A stretch of 64,000 nt of DNA from Aggregatibacter segnis ATCC 33393 (GCF_000185305.1 NZ_GL622200.1:637252-701251), one strand, 5' to 3'. Shown: positions 18,964 to 29,635, numbered from the stretch's first letter. Program-made: numbers and translations. The notes: generated from the sequence alone by a model not told the origin.

Positions 18964-19764
18964 CTATTTAGATTCATCTGAGCTATTAATTCTATCTAAA
19001 AAATGCGTGATCGCGCGGATAACAAATTGCGGTTTTTCTGCGTGAACCCAATGCCCGCTGCCGTTGATGGTGAAGGAGGTCGCCTGTGGACATTGGGATA
19101 AAATGCGATTGGTATATTCGGGCAATATATAAGATGAATTGCCGCCTTTGATAAACAAACAAGGTTGTTTGATATGGCGAGATTCCCAGCCCATTAAGTG
19201 AGGGTAATTGCGCTTAAGTGCGGTCAAATTAAAGCGAAAATAATCGTTACTTGAGGCATCAAAGGATTTCAACATAAATTGTTGTACGCTTTCATCGCGA
19301 ATATGCTGTGATAAAATGGGTTTAGCCTCTTGACGGGTATGGGGTTGAGCATTTTTTACAGCAAATAAACCGTTAAATACGTCATCGTGCCCATGTTCGC
19401 CATAAGCGACAGGTGCAATATCAATCACGACTAAGCCTTTGACGAATTTAGGGTAATTTGCGGCACAAACCATAGCGCTTTTTCCACCCATGGAATGCCC
19501 GACTAAAATCACTTCATGAATGCCCAAAGAATGAATCACGTCAACTACATCTTTCGCCATTAAATCATAATTCATGTCTTCGCTATGAAAACTCAAGCCG
19601 TGATTACGTAAATCCATCCGTAAAATAGAATAATCATCACTAAAGGCGCGAGCGATGATGCCCAAGTTATTCATATCGCCGAATAAACCATGAATGAACA
19701 CCAAAACAGGTTTGTTAATTGCTTGTTTTAATTCATTAAATTGAAAATTGAGTAATTTTTTCAT
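18964..19764 (-). CDS. ybfF: Alpha/beta-hydrolase (esterase YbfF family)
   Basis: A 266-residue alpha/beta-hydrolase with the oxyanion motif HGLFGDMNN near residue 25, the nucleophile elbow VGHSMGGKSA with Ser near 92, and the catalytic His in GSGHWVHAEKP near 242. E. coli YbfF shows esterase activity on acyl-CoA and palmitoyl substrates in vitro; the physiological substrate is unknown. It is divergent from seqA, as in E. coli. Confidence 0.92.
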   Translation of the reverse strand: MKKLLNFQFNELKQAINKPVLVFIHGLFGDMNNLGIIARAFSDDYSILRMDLRNHGLSFHSEDMNYDLMAKDVVDVIHSLGIHEVILVGHSMGGKSAMVCAANYPKFVKGLVVIDIAPVAYGEHGHDDVFNGLFAVKNAQPHTRQEAKPILSQHIRDESVQQFMLKSFDASSNDYFRFNLTALKRNYPHLMGWESRHIKQPCLFIKGGNSSYILPEYTNRILSQCPQATSFTINGSGHWVHAEKPQFVIRAITHFLDRINSSDESK

Positions 19765-19850
19765 CGGCTAAATTTGGGGCTAGAGAATTTGCTAATAGCT
19801 CGCTATAATGTGCGAAAAGCTTAAATAGATCAAGCAAGTGGAGAAAGAAA

Positions 19851-20468
19851 ATGAAAATTATCGAAGTGGACGAAGAGCTTTATCAATACATTGCCGGCAA
19901 CACGCAATCTATTGGCGAAAGTGCATCGGATATTTTACGCCGTTTATTAAATCTTTCTCCGCGCAATGCTTATTTTAGTCTTCCGGAAAGTCAATCGACG
20001 ACGGTCACTACGTCTTCCAATGAGTCAATTCAGATAGCGGAACAACCACCTGTTTTCGAAGAAGAAATTAACAAGCCGGTGATTAAAAAGCAATCCGATG
20101 AGGTTATGCAGAAAACCATCACAAAATTAGAAGCGTTACTCAACTCAGAAGCATTTAAACAAGAAAATAAAGCGGTCATTCGTTTCTTAAATATTCTGAC
20201 AATTTTATATCGCACCAACCCGGAAGGGTTTGCCCTCGCCACCGAGTCATTGCAAGGGCGCACGCGCGTTTATTTTGCCCGTGATGAAGGCACCTTGTTA
20301 ATGGCAGGGAATCATACGAAACCGAAACAAATTCCGGATACGCCGTATTGGGTGATCACAAATACCAACAGCGGTCGTAAAATGCTTATGTTGGAAGGCG
20401 CGATGCAGTCCATGCATTTGCCGGAACAATTAATTGATCAAGTGCGGTCATTTTTTACGGCAAATTAA
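19851..20468 (+). CDS. seqA: Replication initiation negative regulator SeqA
   Basis: Binds hemimethylated GATC sites and sequesters the origin after initiation. The N-terminal oligomerisation domain (MKIIEVDEELYQYIAGNTQ, SASDILRRLL) and the C-terminal DNA-binding domain (TNSGRKMLMLEGAMQSMHLP) are present. At 205 residues it is longer than E. coli SeqA (181) because of an extended linker at about 45-85. It follows AGTGGAG and lies 5 bases before menE. Confidence 0.96.
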   Translation: MKIIEVDEELYQYIAGNTQSIGESASDILRRLLNLSPRNAYFSLPESQSTTVTTSSNESIQIAEQPPVFEEEINKPVIKKQSDEVMQKTITKLEALLNSEAFKQENKAVIRFLNILTILYRTNPEGFALATESLQGRTRVYFARDEGTLLMAGNHTKPKQIPDTPYWVITNTNSGRKMLMLEGAMQSMHLPEQLIDQVRSFFTAN

Positions 20469-20473
20469 CGCTT

Positions 20474-21895
20474 ATGGCACTGGGTCAGCAATTTGCACAA
20501 TCTCCTTTATTTTCCAAGCGAATCGCCTTGCAAGTTTTGCAAGGCGACGCTTTTACATGGCCGCAACTCCTCGAAAAAACACAGCAAATCTCCACGTATT
20601 TACAACATCTTGGTGTGAAGCCACAAAATGGCATCGCATTGTGTGGGAAAAATCGCCTAGAACTGGTGTTATTTTATTTATCGGCGATTCAAATCGGTGC
20701 CCGCGTTTTAATGCTCAACCCCATGTTTCCACTGGAAAAACGTATTGCACTTTGCCAAGCCTATAATGCGGATTTTTTCTTTACCGCAGACCACGCAGAA
20801 TGTGTTGCAGAATCCCAAAAGTGCGGTGAGATTTTCAGGTGTTTTTTTACTTTTTCGGATGCCATAAAGCAGGCAGAGAAAATAGACTCTTTCGGCGATT
20901 TTCCCGTTAATTTGACGCAACCGGCTACCATGACGCTCACATCAGGATCTACGGGCTTACCCAAAGCCGTTGTGCATAATGTGCAAGCACATTTGGCAAA
21001 CGCTCAAGGCGTATGTGATTTAATGCAATTTGGTGCGGCAGATTCATGGTTGCTTTCATTGCCGTTATATCATGTTTCCGGTCAGGGAATTGTGTGGCGT
21101 TGGTTGACGACAGGGGCAACCTTGGTGTTACCCGGCGAAGATTTTTATGCGGCAGTCAATCAGGTGACTCATGTTTCTTTGGTGCCAACGCAAGTGCAAC
21201 GCTGGTTACAGTATTTGCAAGAAAAACCAACGGCAATACAAACACGCGCTGTATTGCTTGGCGGGGCACATATTCCTTTAGCACTGACGCAAGCTTTGCA
21301 GCGTCTTGGCGTGAAAAGTTATTCCGGTTATGGCATGACAGAAATGGCCTCCACGGTGTTTGCTAAACAAAGTGATGAAAAAAACGGGGTAGGGCAGCCT
21401 TTAGCCGGACGTGAATACTGTTTGCACAATGAGGAAATTTGGTTGCGCGGTGCAGGCTTGGCGTTAGGTTATTGGCAAGAGGGCCGCATCGTTTCTTTTC
21501 TTAACGAACAAGGTTGGTTTGCCACGAAAGATAAAGGTATTTGGCACGACGGCGAACTTGTGATTTCAGGGCGAATTGATAATATGTTTATTTCCGGCGG
21601 AGAAAACATTCAGCCGGAAGAAATTGAAAAACTGATTTTACAGTCTGATTTAGTCAAACAGGTTTTTGTGTTGCCTGTCACCGATCCGGAGTTCGGTCAA
21701 CGACCGGTAGCTATTGTGGAATGGCGAGAGCCGACAAAAAGTGCGGTGGAAAATCTGAAGGGATTTTTACAAGGGCGATTGGAACGTTTTAAACAACCTG
21801 TTGCCTATTATGAATTGCCGTTAAATTTAAGCGACGGTGCAATCAAAGTTTCTCGGAAAACGTTAGCAGGCTGGCTAGCGAAACAATTAGGATAA
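20474..21895 (+). CDS. menE: o-Succinylbenzoate-CoA ligase
   Basis: Adenylate-forming enzyme of menaquinone synthesis that activates o-succinylbenzoate to its CoA ester. The 473 residues show the ATP-binding MTLTSGSTGLPKAVVHN near 155, YSGYGMTEMAS near 280, and the hinge GRIDNMFISGGENIQPEEIEK near 365. The substrate is assigned from likeness and its place after seqA, an order I recall from H. influenzae; other acyl-CoA ligase activities are not excluded. The gene contains two uptake signals. Confidence 0.88.
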   Translation: MALGQQFAQSPLFSKRIALQVLQGDAFTWPQLLEKTQQISTYLQHLGVKPQNGIALCGKNRLELVLFYLSAIQIGARVLMLNPMFPLEKRIALCQAYNADFFFTADHAECVAESQKCGEIFRCFFTFSDAIKQAEKIDSFGDFPVNLTQPATMTLTSGSTGLPKAVVHNVQAHLANAQGVCDLMQFGAADSWLLSLPLYHVSGQGIVWRWLTTGATLVLPGEDFYAAVNQVTHVSLVPTQVQRWLQYLQEKPTAIQTRAVLLGGAHIPLALTQALQRLGVKSYSGYGMTEMASTVFAKQSDEKNGVGQPLAGREYCLHNEEIWLRGAGLALGYWQEGRIVSFLNEQGWFATKDKGIWHDGELVISGRIDNMFISGGENIQPEEIEKLILQSDLVKQVFVLPVTDPEFGQRPVAIVEWREPTKSAVENLKGFLQGRLERFKQPVAYYELPLNLSDGAIKVSRKTLAGWLAKQLG

Positions 21896-21897
21896 AT

Positions 21898-24800
21898 ATG
21901 AAAATAAAAACGTTTTTAACCGCACTTTGTGCTGCCTTATTTTTAAATATGGCGGTGTCACAAAGTGCCTTTGCCGATCAAAATACCCTGTCTTTGCCAA
22001 CCGAAAAAAGTCTCAAGGCAGATCTTGCCGCAGCACAAAAAATGCCGGATGGTGATGAAAAACAAACGTTGGTCACAGACATTCAAACCTCTTTGGATTT
22101 ATTGCAACAAATTCAAGCGCAGCAAAAGGCCAATGAGGCGCTACAAGCTACATTGAATGGGGCGGAAGCTGAGATTCAGAAGAATAATGCCGAATTACAA
22201 ACGTTGAAAAAACAATTAAATACCGCCACAGCCGAGGATTATCAATCTCGCCACTTAGCGGATTTACAGGCTCAGCTTGAAAAATTAATCGAACAACAAC
22301 AGGAAACGCAATCGGCGTTAGGGGCAGTGAATAGCCAATTGGCGGGGCAAAGCTCAGTATCCGAGCGGGCGCAAGCCACATTAACCGCCAATTTGAAGCG
22401 TGCGCAAGAGCTTAATCAAAAGCTTGGCGATAGTACGACTTCAGCAGCATTGAAACAGCAGGCTCAGTTAGAGTTACAACTGATTGATCTGAAAAATAAT
22501 TACAATCAAATTTTGTTGAAAAACAGCGATCAGTTGACGGTGTTATATCAAAGCCGTTATGACTTATTAAACGCTCGTGCGCAAGTGCTACAACAACAGA
22601 TTGCAGCCATTCAAGAGGCGATTAATCAACAGCATTTGGCACAAACACAAAATCAGGTTGATCAAGTACAGCAACAAAGTCAAAGTGCGGTCAAAAATAA
22701 TTATATTCAGAAAGAATTGGAGCGTAATGCGCAACTGAGCCAATTTTTATTGGAACAAACGGAAAAAACCAACGCCTTGACGCAAGATGAATTGCGTATG
22801 CGTAGTGTGTTGGATAGCTTAACCCAAACGCAGCGCACCATTGATGAGCAAATTAGTGCGTTGCAAGGCACATTAGTGCTATCACGGATTATTCAACAAC
22901 AAAAACAAAAATTACCGACAAACTTGAATATCCAAGAATTATCAAAACAAATTGCCGATTTGCGTGTACAAATTTTTGATATGACCCAACGCCGTAATGA
23001 GTTATACGATTTAGATGCTTACTTAGCGAAAGTTCAAGCGGATCAGAATCAAACCTTTACTGAGGCGGAAAAAACACAGCTCATCAATTTGTTGACAGAG
23101 CGCCGTAAAATTGCTTCAGATGTGATTAAGTCCTTAAATAATCAGCTGAATTTAGCGATTTCTTTAGAATTGACACAGCAACAAATTACGCAAATCAGTG
23201 ATCAAATTCAAGCCAAATTGGATCAACAAAGCTTTTGGGTAAAAAGCAATAACCCGATTAATTTAGCGTGGTTTAAGAATTTACCTATGTCGCTTGGCGA
23301 GCAACTTGAGGGAATCAGTAAAAAATTAGGTTTTCCGAGTAATTTTGATAATTTGCCTTATTTGCTGACCTATGTGGCGATTTTAGTGCTTATTGGTGGC
23401 ATTATCTTTAGATTTAAAACCTTTATTAAACAAAAATTAGCCTCTATCAACAGTGAAATTAATCGCCTTAGAACCGATAGCCAGTGGCACACCCCTATGG
23501 CGTTATTGTTTACCGGCATTATTTCGTTATCGTCAACATTATGGTTCTTGGCCGTTTGTCAGTTGTTTGGTTTCTTCTTCGTGAGAAACCCTGCGGAATT
23601 TTGGCAGTGGTCGTTGAGTATGGCGGCGTATTGGTGGTTTTTTACTTTTGTCCTTGCGGTGTTACGTCCAAATGGCATTTTGGTACACCACTTCGGTTTC
23701 ACGCAGGATGCGGCTGAAAAACTGCAAGCCATTACAAAACGCATCATTGTTACCGTGGTGTTGTTATTGAATACTTCGGTATTTAGTGACGTAATGGAAA
23801 GCGGTTTGGCGGATGATGTGCTTGGAGAAGTGAATACCATCATCGCATTAGTTTTCTGTATCGTCATCATTGCACCACGTTTTAGCAAAGCGTCAAAAGC
23901 CTTTGGTCAAACAAGCCACGATCATCGCGATAAACTGCTTTTAAAAATTGTCCGCATCTTGTTGCAATTAGTGCCGGTCGGGTTAATCGTATTGGTGGTT
24001 CTCGGTTATTACTACACGGCACTAAACTTAATTAATCATATGATTAACACCTACATCGCTTGGGTGGTTTGGTCGTTGGCGCGCCATACGATATACCGTG
24101 CGATCACAGTATCTTCTCAGCGTTTGGCTTATCGTCGTTTACAAGAAAAACGTCAGCAAAAAGCGGCTGAGTTGAATGATGGTTCGCCTTCCGATGATGT
24201 TGTGGTGGTGAGCGAGCAAGAAGAAGGCATGGCGGTCAACCAAGTGCGCAGTCAGTTGTTACGTTTTGCCGATTTATTCATTTGGACGGCATTGTTTGCG
24301 ATTCTCTATTATGTGTGGTCGGATTTAGTCACCGTAGCAAGTTACTTACGCGACATTACCTTATGGCAGCAAACAACGACAACAGAAGCCGGTGTGGTAA
24401 CCGAAAGTATTTCGCTGTTTAACTTACTTGTTGCGTTAGTGATTATCGGTATTACTTACATTTTAGTGCGCAACTTGCCGGGGATTTTAGAAGTGTTGAT
24501 CTTCTCCCGCGTGAAGTTATCACAAGGTACGCCTTATACTATCAACACGTTATTGACGTACACGTTAGTTGCCATTGGTGGGGCTTGGGCTTTTGCCACC
24601 TTGGGCATGTCATGGTCAAAATTGCAGTGGTTATTCGCCGCACTTTCTGTAGGTCTCGGTTTTGGTATGCAGGAAATTTTTGCGAACTTCGTGTCGGGTA
24701 TCATTCTCTTATTTGAACGTCCGATTCGGGTTGGTGATACCGTGACCATTAACGATGTGACCGGCACGGTAGCGAAAATCCGTATTCGTGCGATTACGAT

Positions 24801-25224
24801 TATCGATCCTGATCGTAAGGAAGTCATTGTACCAAATAAATCTTTCGTGACCGGACAGGTCATTAACTGGGCATTGTCTAACACGATTACTCGTGTGGTG
24901 ATTTCCATTGGGGTGGCATATGGCTCTGATTTAGACTTGGTCAAACGTTTATTGCTAAAAGCGGCCTCAGAACAAGCTAATATTATGAAAGATCCGGAAC
25001 CGCGCGCCTTATTCCTCAGTTTTGGCGCTAGCACTTTGGATCATGAATTACGAGTTTATGTTTCTCAAGTCTCTGAGCGCACCAATACCATTGATGCGTT
25101 AAACCGCCGTATTAACGAATTGTTTGCGGAAAATAACATTGAGATCGCTTTCAATCAGCTTGATGTCTTTATCAAAAATCAAGATACCGGCGCGATTATG
25201 CCGTTGGTGGAAGTGAAATCATAA
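21898..25224 (+). CDS. mscK: MscK/KefA-type mechanosensitive channel
   Basis: Large inner-membrane channel of 1108 residues that opens under membrane tension and protects against osmotic downshock. A signal peptide (residues 1-26, ending SAFA) leads into a Gln-rich periplasmic coiled-coil region to about 490; about ten membrane segments follow to 930; then the MscS core, with the pore-lining helix LSVGLGFGMQEIFANFVSG near 915 and the beta domain VGDTVTINDVTGTVAKIRIRATTI-like stretch after it. MscK proteins are about 1120 residues. It begins 2 bases after menE. Confidence 0.93.
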   Translation: MKIKTFLTALCAALFLNMAVSQSAFADQNTLSLPTEKSLKADLAAAQKMPDGDEKQTLVTDIQTSLDLLQQIQAQQKANEALQATLNGAEAEIQKNNAELQTLKKQLNTATAEDYQSRHLADLQAQLEKLIEQQQETQSALGAVNSQLAGQSSVSERAQATLTANLKRAQELNQKLGDSTTSAALKQQAQLELQLIDLKNNYNQILLKNSDQLTVLYQSRYDLLNARAQVLQQQIAAIQEAINQQHLAQTQNQVDQVQQQSQSAVKNNYIQKELERNAQLSQFLLEQTEKTNALTQDELRMRSVLDSLTQTQRTIDEQISALQGTLVLSRIIQQQKQKLPTNLNIQELSKQIADLRVQIFDMTQRRNELYDLDAYLAKVQADQNQTFTEAEKTQLINLLTERRKIASDVIKSLNNQLNLAISLELTQQQITQISDQIQAKLDQQSFWVKSNNPINLAWFKNLPMSLGEQLEGISKKLGFPSNFDNLPYLLTYVAILVLIGGIIFRFKTFIKQKLASINSEINRLRTDSQWHTPMALLFTGIISLSSTLWFLAVCQLFGFFFVRNPAEFWQWSLSMAAYWWFFTFVLAVLRPNGILVHHFGFTQDAAEKLQAITKRIIVTVVLLLNTSVFSDVMESGLADDVLGEVNTIIALVFCIVIIAPRFSKASKAFGQTSHDHRDKLLLKIVRILLQLVPVGLIVLVVLGYYYTALNLINHMINTYIAWVVWSLARHTIYRAITVSSQRLAYRRLQEKRQQKAAELNDGSPSDDVVVVSEQEEGMAVNQVRSQLLRFADLFIWTALFAILYYVWSDLVTVASYLRDITLWQQTTTTEAGVVTESISLFNLLVALVIIGITYILVRNLPGILEVLIFSRVKLSQGTPYTINTLLTYTLVAIGGAWAFATLGMSWSKLQWLFAALSVGLGFGMQEIFANFVSGIILLFERPIRVGDTVTINDVTGTVAKIRIRAITIIDPDRKEVIVPNKSFVTGQVINWALSNTITRVVISIGVAYGSDLDLVKRLLLKAASEQANIMKDPEPRALFLSFGASTLDHELRVYVSQVSERTNTIDALNRRINELFAENNIEIAFNQLDVFIKNQDTGAIMPLVEVKS

Positions 25225-25246
25225 ATCGAATTAAAGAGAGAAGATT

Positions 25247-26320
25247 ATGGCTGGAAATACGATTGGGCAATTGTTTCGCGTCACCACCTTTGGTGAATCT
25301 CATGGCATCGCATTAGGTTGTATTGTTGATGGTGTGCCACCAAATATGGCGCTTTCGGAAGCAGATATTCAGCCGGATTTAGATCGCCGTAAACCGGGTA
25401 TCTCTCGTTACACGACGCCACGTCGAGAAGACGATGAAGTGCAAATTTTGTCCGGCGTCTTTGAGGGCAAAACCACCGGTACCAGCATTGGCATGATCAT
25501 CAAAAACGGCGATCAACGCTCGCAGGATTATGGCGAAATCAAAGATCGTTTTCGCCCGGGGCATGCTGATTTCACTTATCAGCAAAAATACGGTATTCGT
25601 GATTATCGCGGTGGCGGTCGGTCTTCTGCTCGTGAAACCGCCATGCGTGTGGCGGCAGGCGCTATTGCAAAAAAATATTTACGTGAACAATTCGGCATTG
25701 AAGTGCGAGGCTTTTTAAGCCAAATCGGCAAAGTGAAAATTGCACCACAATCCCTTGAAAACATTGATTGGGCGGAAGTGAATAGTAATCCGTTTTTCTG
25801 TCCGGATAAAAGAGCGGTGGAAAAATTCGATGAATTAATTCGTGACTTGAAAAAGCAAGGTGATTCCATCGGCGCCAAATTAACTGTCATTGCCGAAAAT
25901 GTGCCGGTGGGCTTAGGCGAACCGGTATTTGACCGATTGGATGCGGATTTAGCCCACGCTCTGATGAGCATTAACGCGGTAAAGGGCGTAGAAATTGGCG
26001 ATGGTTTCGCCGTCGTAGAACAACAGGGCAGTGAACATCGTGACGAAATGACACCGGAGGGCTTTCTTTCCAATCATGCGGGCGGCATTTTGGGCGGTAT
26101 CAGCTCAGGACAACCGATTATTGCGACCATTGCGTTAAAACCTACCTCTAGCATCACCCTTCCGGGGCGCTCAGTCAATCTTAATAACGAACCCGTAGAG
26201 GTGGTGACCAAAGGTCGTCATGACCCTTGTGTGGGGATTCGCGCCGTGCCGATTGCCGAAGCGATGATGGCGATTGTGCTATTAGATCATTTATTACGAT
26301 TTCAGGCGCAGTGTCGATAA
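25247..26320 (+). CDS. aroC: Chorismate synthase
   Basis: Uses reduced FMN to convert EPSP to chorismate, the end of the shikimate pathway. The 357 residues contain [14 protein letters not shown] near 17, [14 protein letters not shown] near 105, and [18 protein letters not shown] near 123. Length equals that of E. coli AroC (361) within a few residues. mepA follows 20 bases later, as in E. coli. Confidence 0.98.
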   Translation: MAGNTIGQLFRVTTFGESHGIALGCIVDGVPPNMALSEADIQPDLDRRKPGISRYTTPRREDDEVQILSGVFEGKTTGTSIGMIIKNGDQRSQDYGEIKDRFRPGHADFTYQQKYGIRDYRGGGRSSARETAMRVAAGAIAKKYLREQFGIEVRGFLSQIGKVKIAPQSLENIDWAEVNSNPFFCPDKRAVEKFDELIRDLKKQGDSIGAKLTVIAENVPVGLGEPVFDRLDADLAHALMSINAVKGVEIGDGFAVVEQQGSEHRDEMTPEGFLSNHAGGILGGISSGQPIIATIALKPTSSITLPGRSVNLNNEPVEVVTKGRHDPCVGIRAVPIAEAMMAIVLLDHLLRFQAQCR

Positions 26321-26340
26321 TTTGCAACAGGGACACCATA

Positions 26341-27213
26341 ATGAATAAGATTTTTCATCAACTCATCAAAAGTGCGGTCATTTTTAGCAGCGTTTTTTTT
26401 GCGACCTCCACTTTTGCTGCACCACAAGATTGGCAACAGATCAAACGCCCGATTCCGGCAGAAAACGGCAAAGCCGAGGCGATTGGCAGCTATTCCAACG
26501 GCTGTATTATCGGTGCGGAACCCTTGCCTTATAAAGGCGAAGGCTATCAAGTCATTCGTATGAATAAAAACCGTTATTATGGTCATCCGGACATGATTCG
26601 TTATTTGCAACGTCTTGGGCAACGCGTCAAAGCGGCTGGTTTACCAACGATGTTGGTTGGGGATATTGCTATGCCGGGGGGCGGACGTTTTTTGACGGGG
26701 CACGCCAGTCATCAAATGGGCTTAGATGCTGACATTTGGTTGCGCATGGGCAGTATGTCTGACACTGATGCCTTGAATTCAGATGGAAAAGGTTTGTTGG
26801 TGGTGAATCGCAAAGCACAACGGGTGGACGAAAGCATTTGGACAGCAAATCACGCAAAACTGATTAAGTTAGCCGCGGAAGATCCGAAAGTGACGCGTAT
26901 TTTTGTTAATCCGGCGATTAAGTTAAAGCTCTGTGAAACGGCAGGTTCGGATCGTGCTTGGTTGCATAAAATCCGTCCGTGGTTTGGGCATGACTCGCAT
27001 TTCCATGTGCGCCTCACTTGTCCGCCGGGAGCACAACACTGCGAAAACCAAGCACCGGTGCCAGCCGGAGATGGTTGTGATAGCGAACTTTATTCTTGGT
27101 TTGAACCGCCAAAACCCGGGGCAACACCAAGTAAGCCAAAAGTCACACCGCCGGAACCTTTTTTGTGTCAACAAATCTTGAACTCACCAAATCGGAGTGA
27201 ATGGTTGGAGTAA
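26341..27213 (+). CDS. mepA: Penicillin-insensitive murein endopeptidase
   Basis: Periplasmic LAS-family metallopeptidase that cuts D-Ala-meso-DAP cross-links in peptidoglycan. A signal peptide (residues 1-23, ending TFAA) is clear from the ATG at 26341. Zinc ligands are visible as HxxxxxxD in HASHQMGLDADIW (near 120) and HxH in DSHFHVRL (near 220). At 290 residues it is slightly longer than the E. coli protein. The start at 26341 is chosen because the upstream in-frame ATG lies inside aroC and would spoil the signal peptide. Confidence 0.95.
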   Translation: MNKIFHQLIKSAVIFSSVFFATSTFAAPQDWQQIKRPIPAENGKAEAIGSYSNGCIIGAEPLPYKGEGYQVIRMNKNRYYGHPDMIRYLQRLGQRVKAAGLPTMLVGDIAMPGGGRFLTGHASHQMGLDADIWLRMGSMSDTDALNSDGKGLLVVNRKAQRVDESIWTANHAKLIKLAAEDPKVTRIFVNPAIKLKLCETAGSDRAWLHKIRPWFGHDSHFHVRLTCPPGAQHCENQAPVPAGDGCDSELYSWFEPPKPGATPSKPKVTPPEPFLCQQILNSPNRSEWLE

Positions 27214-27216
27214 GGG

Positions 27217-27984
27217 ATGGAATTCGGTCTTGATATTTTAGCCATTTTATTTGTGGTCGCTTTGGTTGCCGGTTTTATTGATGCGATTGCCGGCGGTGGC
27301 GGATTAATTACGATTCCGTCGTTGCTGATGACAGGCATTCCGCCTGCGGTCGCGTTGGGGACTAACAAGCTACAAGCTTGTGGTGGTTCCTTTTCCGCCA
27401 GTCTTTATTTTTTACGTAAAAGGGCGGTCAATTTTTCGGAAGTTTGGTTAATCTTGCTGATGATTTTCTTTGGTTCTGTCGCTGGAACGATTTTAATTCA
27501 GCTGATTGATGCCTCCGTCATTAAAAAAATTCTGCCATTTTTAATTTTAGCCATCGGTGTTTATTTTTTAGTGACCCCTAAACTGGGCGATGAAGATCGT
27601 AAACAACGCCTGTCTTATCCGGTTTTCGCTTTTTGTATCGGCACATTGATGGGTTTTTATGACGGATTTTTCGGGCCGGGCACCGGTTCGATTATGAGCT
27701 TGGCATGTGTGACCTTATTGGGTTTTAATTTAGCCAAGGCAACCGCCCATGCCAAAGTCATGAATTTTACCTCTAACTTGGCTTCCTTAATTTTGTTCCT
27801 TATTGGGGGGCAAATTTTATGGACGGTCGGTTTGGCTATGATGGCGGGACAATTTATTGGCGCCAATTTAGGCGCTAAAATGGTGATGACAAAAGGTAAA
27901 ACGTTGATTCGCCCAATGGTGGTGGTTATGTCTTTTATCATGACGATAAAAATGGCCTTTGATCAAGGCTGGTTTAATTTTTAA
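27217..27984 (+). CDS. yfcA: TSUP-family membrane transporter (YfcA-like)
   Basis: A 255-residue protein of the TauE/SafE/TSUP family with about eight membrane segments and the twin motifs GFIDAIAGGGGLITIPSLL near 21 and FYDGFFGPGTGS near 145. The family exports or imports small sulfur-containing or organic anions; the substrate of YfcA is unknown. It starts 3 bases after mepA, the same order as aroC-mepA-yfcA in E. coli. Confidence 0.9.
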   Translation: MEFGLDILAILFVVALVAGFIDAIAGGGGLITIPSLLMTGIPPAVALGTNKLQACGGSFSASLYFLRKRAVNFSEVWLILLMIFFGSVAGTILIQLIDASVIKKILPFLILAIGVYFLVTPKLGDEDRKQRLSYPVFAFCIGTLMGFYDGFFGPGTGSIMSLACVTLLGFNLAKATAHAKVMNFTSNLASLILFLIGGQILWTVGLAMMAGQFIGANLGAKMVMTKGKTLIRPMVVVMSFIMTIKMAFDQGWFNF

Positions 27985-28020
27985 GGGGATAAAGTGCGGT
28001 GAATTTCCGCAACGTTTTTT

Positions 28021-28977
28021 ATGGCAGATTCTCAACAAAATATTCGTTTAACGGCACGTGTCGGCTATGAGCCGCATTTCTCGTGGTCTTATTTAAAGCC
28101 TAAATACTGGGGCATTTGGCTCGGTATTTTGGTTTTGCTGTTACTGGCGTTTATTCCTTTTCGTTTGCGCGATAAATTCGCCGCCAAGATTGGTCTGTTG
28201 GTTGGACATAAAGCGAAAAAGCAACGCAAACGTGCGCAAATTAATTTGCAATATTGTTTTCCGCAATGGTCGGAACAACACCGCGAACAGGTGATTGATG
28301 ACATGTTTGTTGTATTGGCGCAAGTGATGCTAGGGATCGGCGAGATTGCGGTGCGTTCAAAAAAACATTTGCAACAGCGCAGTGAATTTATTGGCATTGA
28401 GCATATTAAACAGGCAAAAGAGCAGGGTAAAAATGTGATTTTGCTGGTGCCGCACGGTTGGGCGATTGATGCATCAGGGATTATTTTGCACACTCATGGC
28501 ATTCCGATGACATCCATGTATAACCCGCATCGCAATCCGCTGGTGGATTGGCTTTGGACGCTGGCGCGTCAACGTTTTGGTGGCAAAATGCATGCGCGCC
28601 AAAATGGTATCAAACCGTTTTTGAGTCACATTCGACAAGGACAAATGGGTTATTATTTGCCGGACGAAGATTTTGGTGAAGAACAAAGCGTGTATGTGGA
28701 TTTCTTCGCGACCTACAAAGCAACCTTGCCGGGCATTAATAAAATGGCGAAGTTGGCAAAAGCTGTTGTGATTCCAATGTTTCCGCGTTATAACGCGCAG
28801 CTGGGTAAATACCAAATGGAAATTCATCCGGCAATGACACTGAGTGATGATCCGCAGCAATCTGCTCGCGCCATGAACGCAGAAATCGAAAGTTTTGTCA
28901 CCGAAACACCGGAACAATATGTATGGATTTTGCAGCTTCTGCGTACCCGAAAAAATGGCGAAGATCTTTATGATTAA
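28021..28977 (+). CDS. lpxM: Lipid A biosynthesis (KDO)2-acyl-lipid IVA acyltransferase
   Basis: Late secondary acyltransferase of lipid A synthesis (formerly MsbB). It is 318 residues with an N-terminal membrane segment (about 30-50), the HX4D catalytic motif HGWAID near 140, and YVDFFATYKATLP and PEQYVWILQLLRTRKNGE near the end. LpxM and LpxL are paralogues; the closeness of these motifs to H. influenzae MsbB, as I recall it, favours LpxM. An uptake signal overlaps the region before the start. Confidence 0.9.
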   Translation: MADSQQNIRLTARVGYEPHFSWSYLKPKYWGIWLGILVLLLLAFIPFRLRDKFAAKIGLLVGHKAKKQRKRAQINLQYCFPQWSEQHREQVIDDMFVVLAQVMLGIGEIAVRSKKHLQQRSEFIGIEHIKQAKEQGKNVILLVPHGWAIDASGIILHTHGIPMTSMYNPHRNPLVDWLWTLARQRFGGKMHARQNGIKPFLSHIRQGQMGYYLPDEDFGEEQSVYVDFFATYKATLPGINKMAKLAKAVVIPMFPRYNAQLGKYQMEIHPAMTLSDDPQQSARAMNAEIESFVTETPEQYVWILQLLRTRKNGEDLYD

Positions 28978-29067
28978 TGTTCGGCAATCTTGCGATTTAT
29001 GATAATATGCGCGCCGATTTATAATTTTAATTTGTGTGAAAAAACAACCGCACTTTTAGGTAAAAAA

Positions 29068-29610
29068 ATGGAAAAACAACTTGCACTTATTGCTTCCTCA
29101 ATTAAATCCATTCCTGATCATCCGAAATCGGGAATCATTTTTCGTGATATTACCAGCTTAGTAGAAGAACCGGCGGCGTTTCGCGCGGCGATCGATTTGA
29201 TGGTGCAACATTGCAAAGATAAAGGCATTAATAAAGTCATTGGGACGGAATCCCGTGGCTTTATTTTTGGTGCACCGGTGGCATTGGCATTAAATGTGCC
29301 TTTTGTGTTGGTACGTAAACCGGGTAAATTGCCGCGTGAAACCATTGCGCAATCTTATGAATTGGAATACGGACAAGACACCTTGGAAATTCATGTGGAT
29401 TCCATTCAAAAAGGTGATAACGTATTGATTATTGATGACTTATTGGCAACAGGCGGAACCGTTGAAGCCACGGTTAAATTAGTACAACGTTTGGGCGGCG
29501 AAGTGAAGCATGCGGCATTCGTGATTAATTTACCGGATTTAGGCGGCGAACAACGTTTACGTGGCTTAGGCGTAGAACCTTATACTTTAGTTAATTTTGC
29601 CGGTCATTAA
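29068..29610 (+). CDS. apt: Adenine phosphoribosyltransferase
   Basis: Salvages adenine to AMP with PRPP. The 180 residues have the PRPP-binding [16 protein letters not shown] near 122 and [16 protein letters not shown] near 60. ATG 29068 gives [12 protein letters not shown], the family start; an upstream in-frame ATG at 28990 would add 26 atypical residues spanning an uptake signal. dnaX follows 25 bases later, an apt-dnaX order also seen in E. coli. Confidence 0.96.
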   Translation: MEKQLALIASSIKSIPDHPKSGIIFRDITSLVEEPAAFRAAIDLMVQHCKDKGINKVIGTESRGFIFGAPVALALNVPFVLVRKPGKLPRETIAQSYELEYGQDTLEIHVDSIQKGDNVLIIDDLLATGGTVEATVKLVQRLGGEVKHAAFVINLPDLGGEQRLRGLGVEPYTLVNFAGH

Positions 29611-29635
29611 TTTTCTAAACGGGCAGGGATAAAGC

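Noticed and set aside
24534-25034. A 166-codon minus-strand frame
   Set aside because: It is antisense to the conserved MscS domain of mscK and has no family-like features.
25603-26073. A 156-codon minus-strand frame
   Set aside because: It is antisense to aroC; it arises from codon bias of the real gene.
28474-28917. A 147-codon minus-strand frame
   Set aside because: It is antisense to lpxM, with no ribosome site or recognisable domain.
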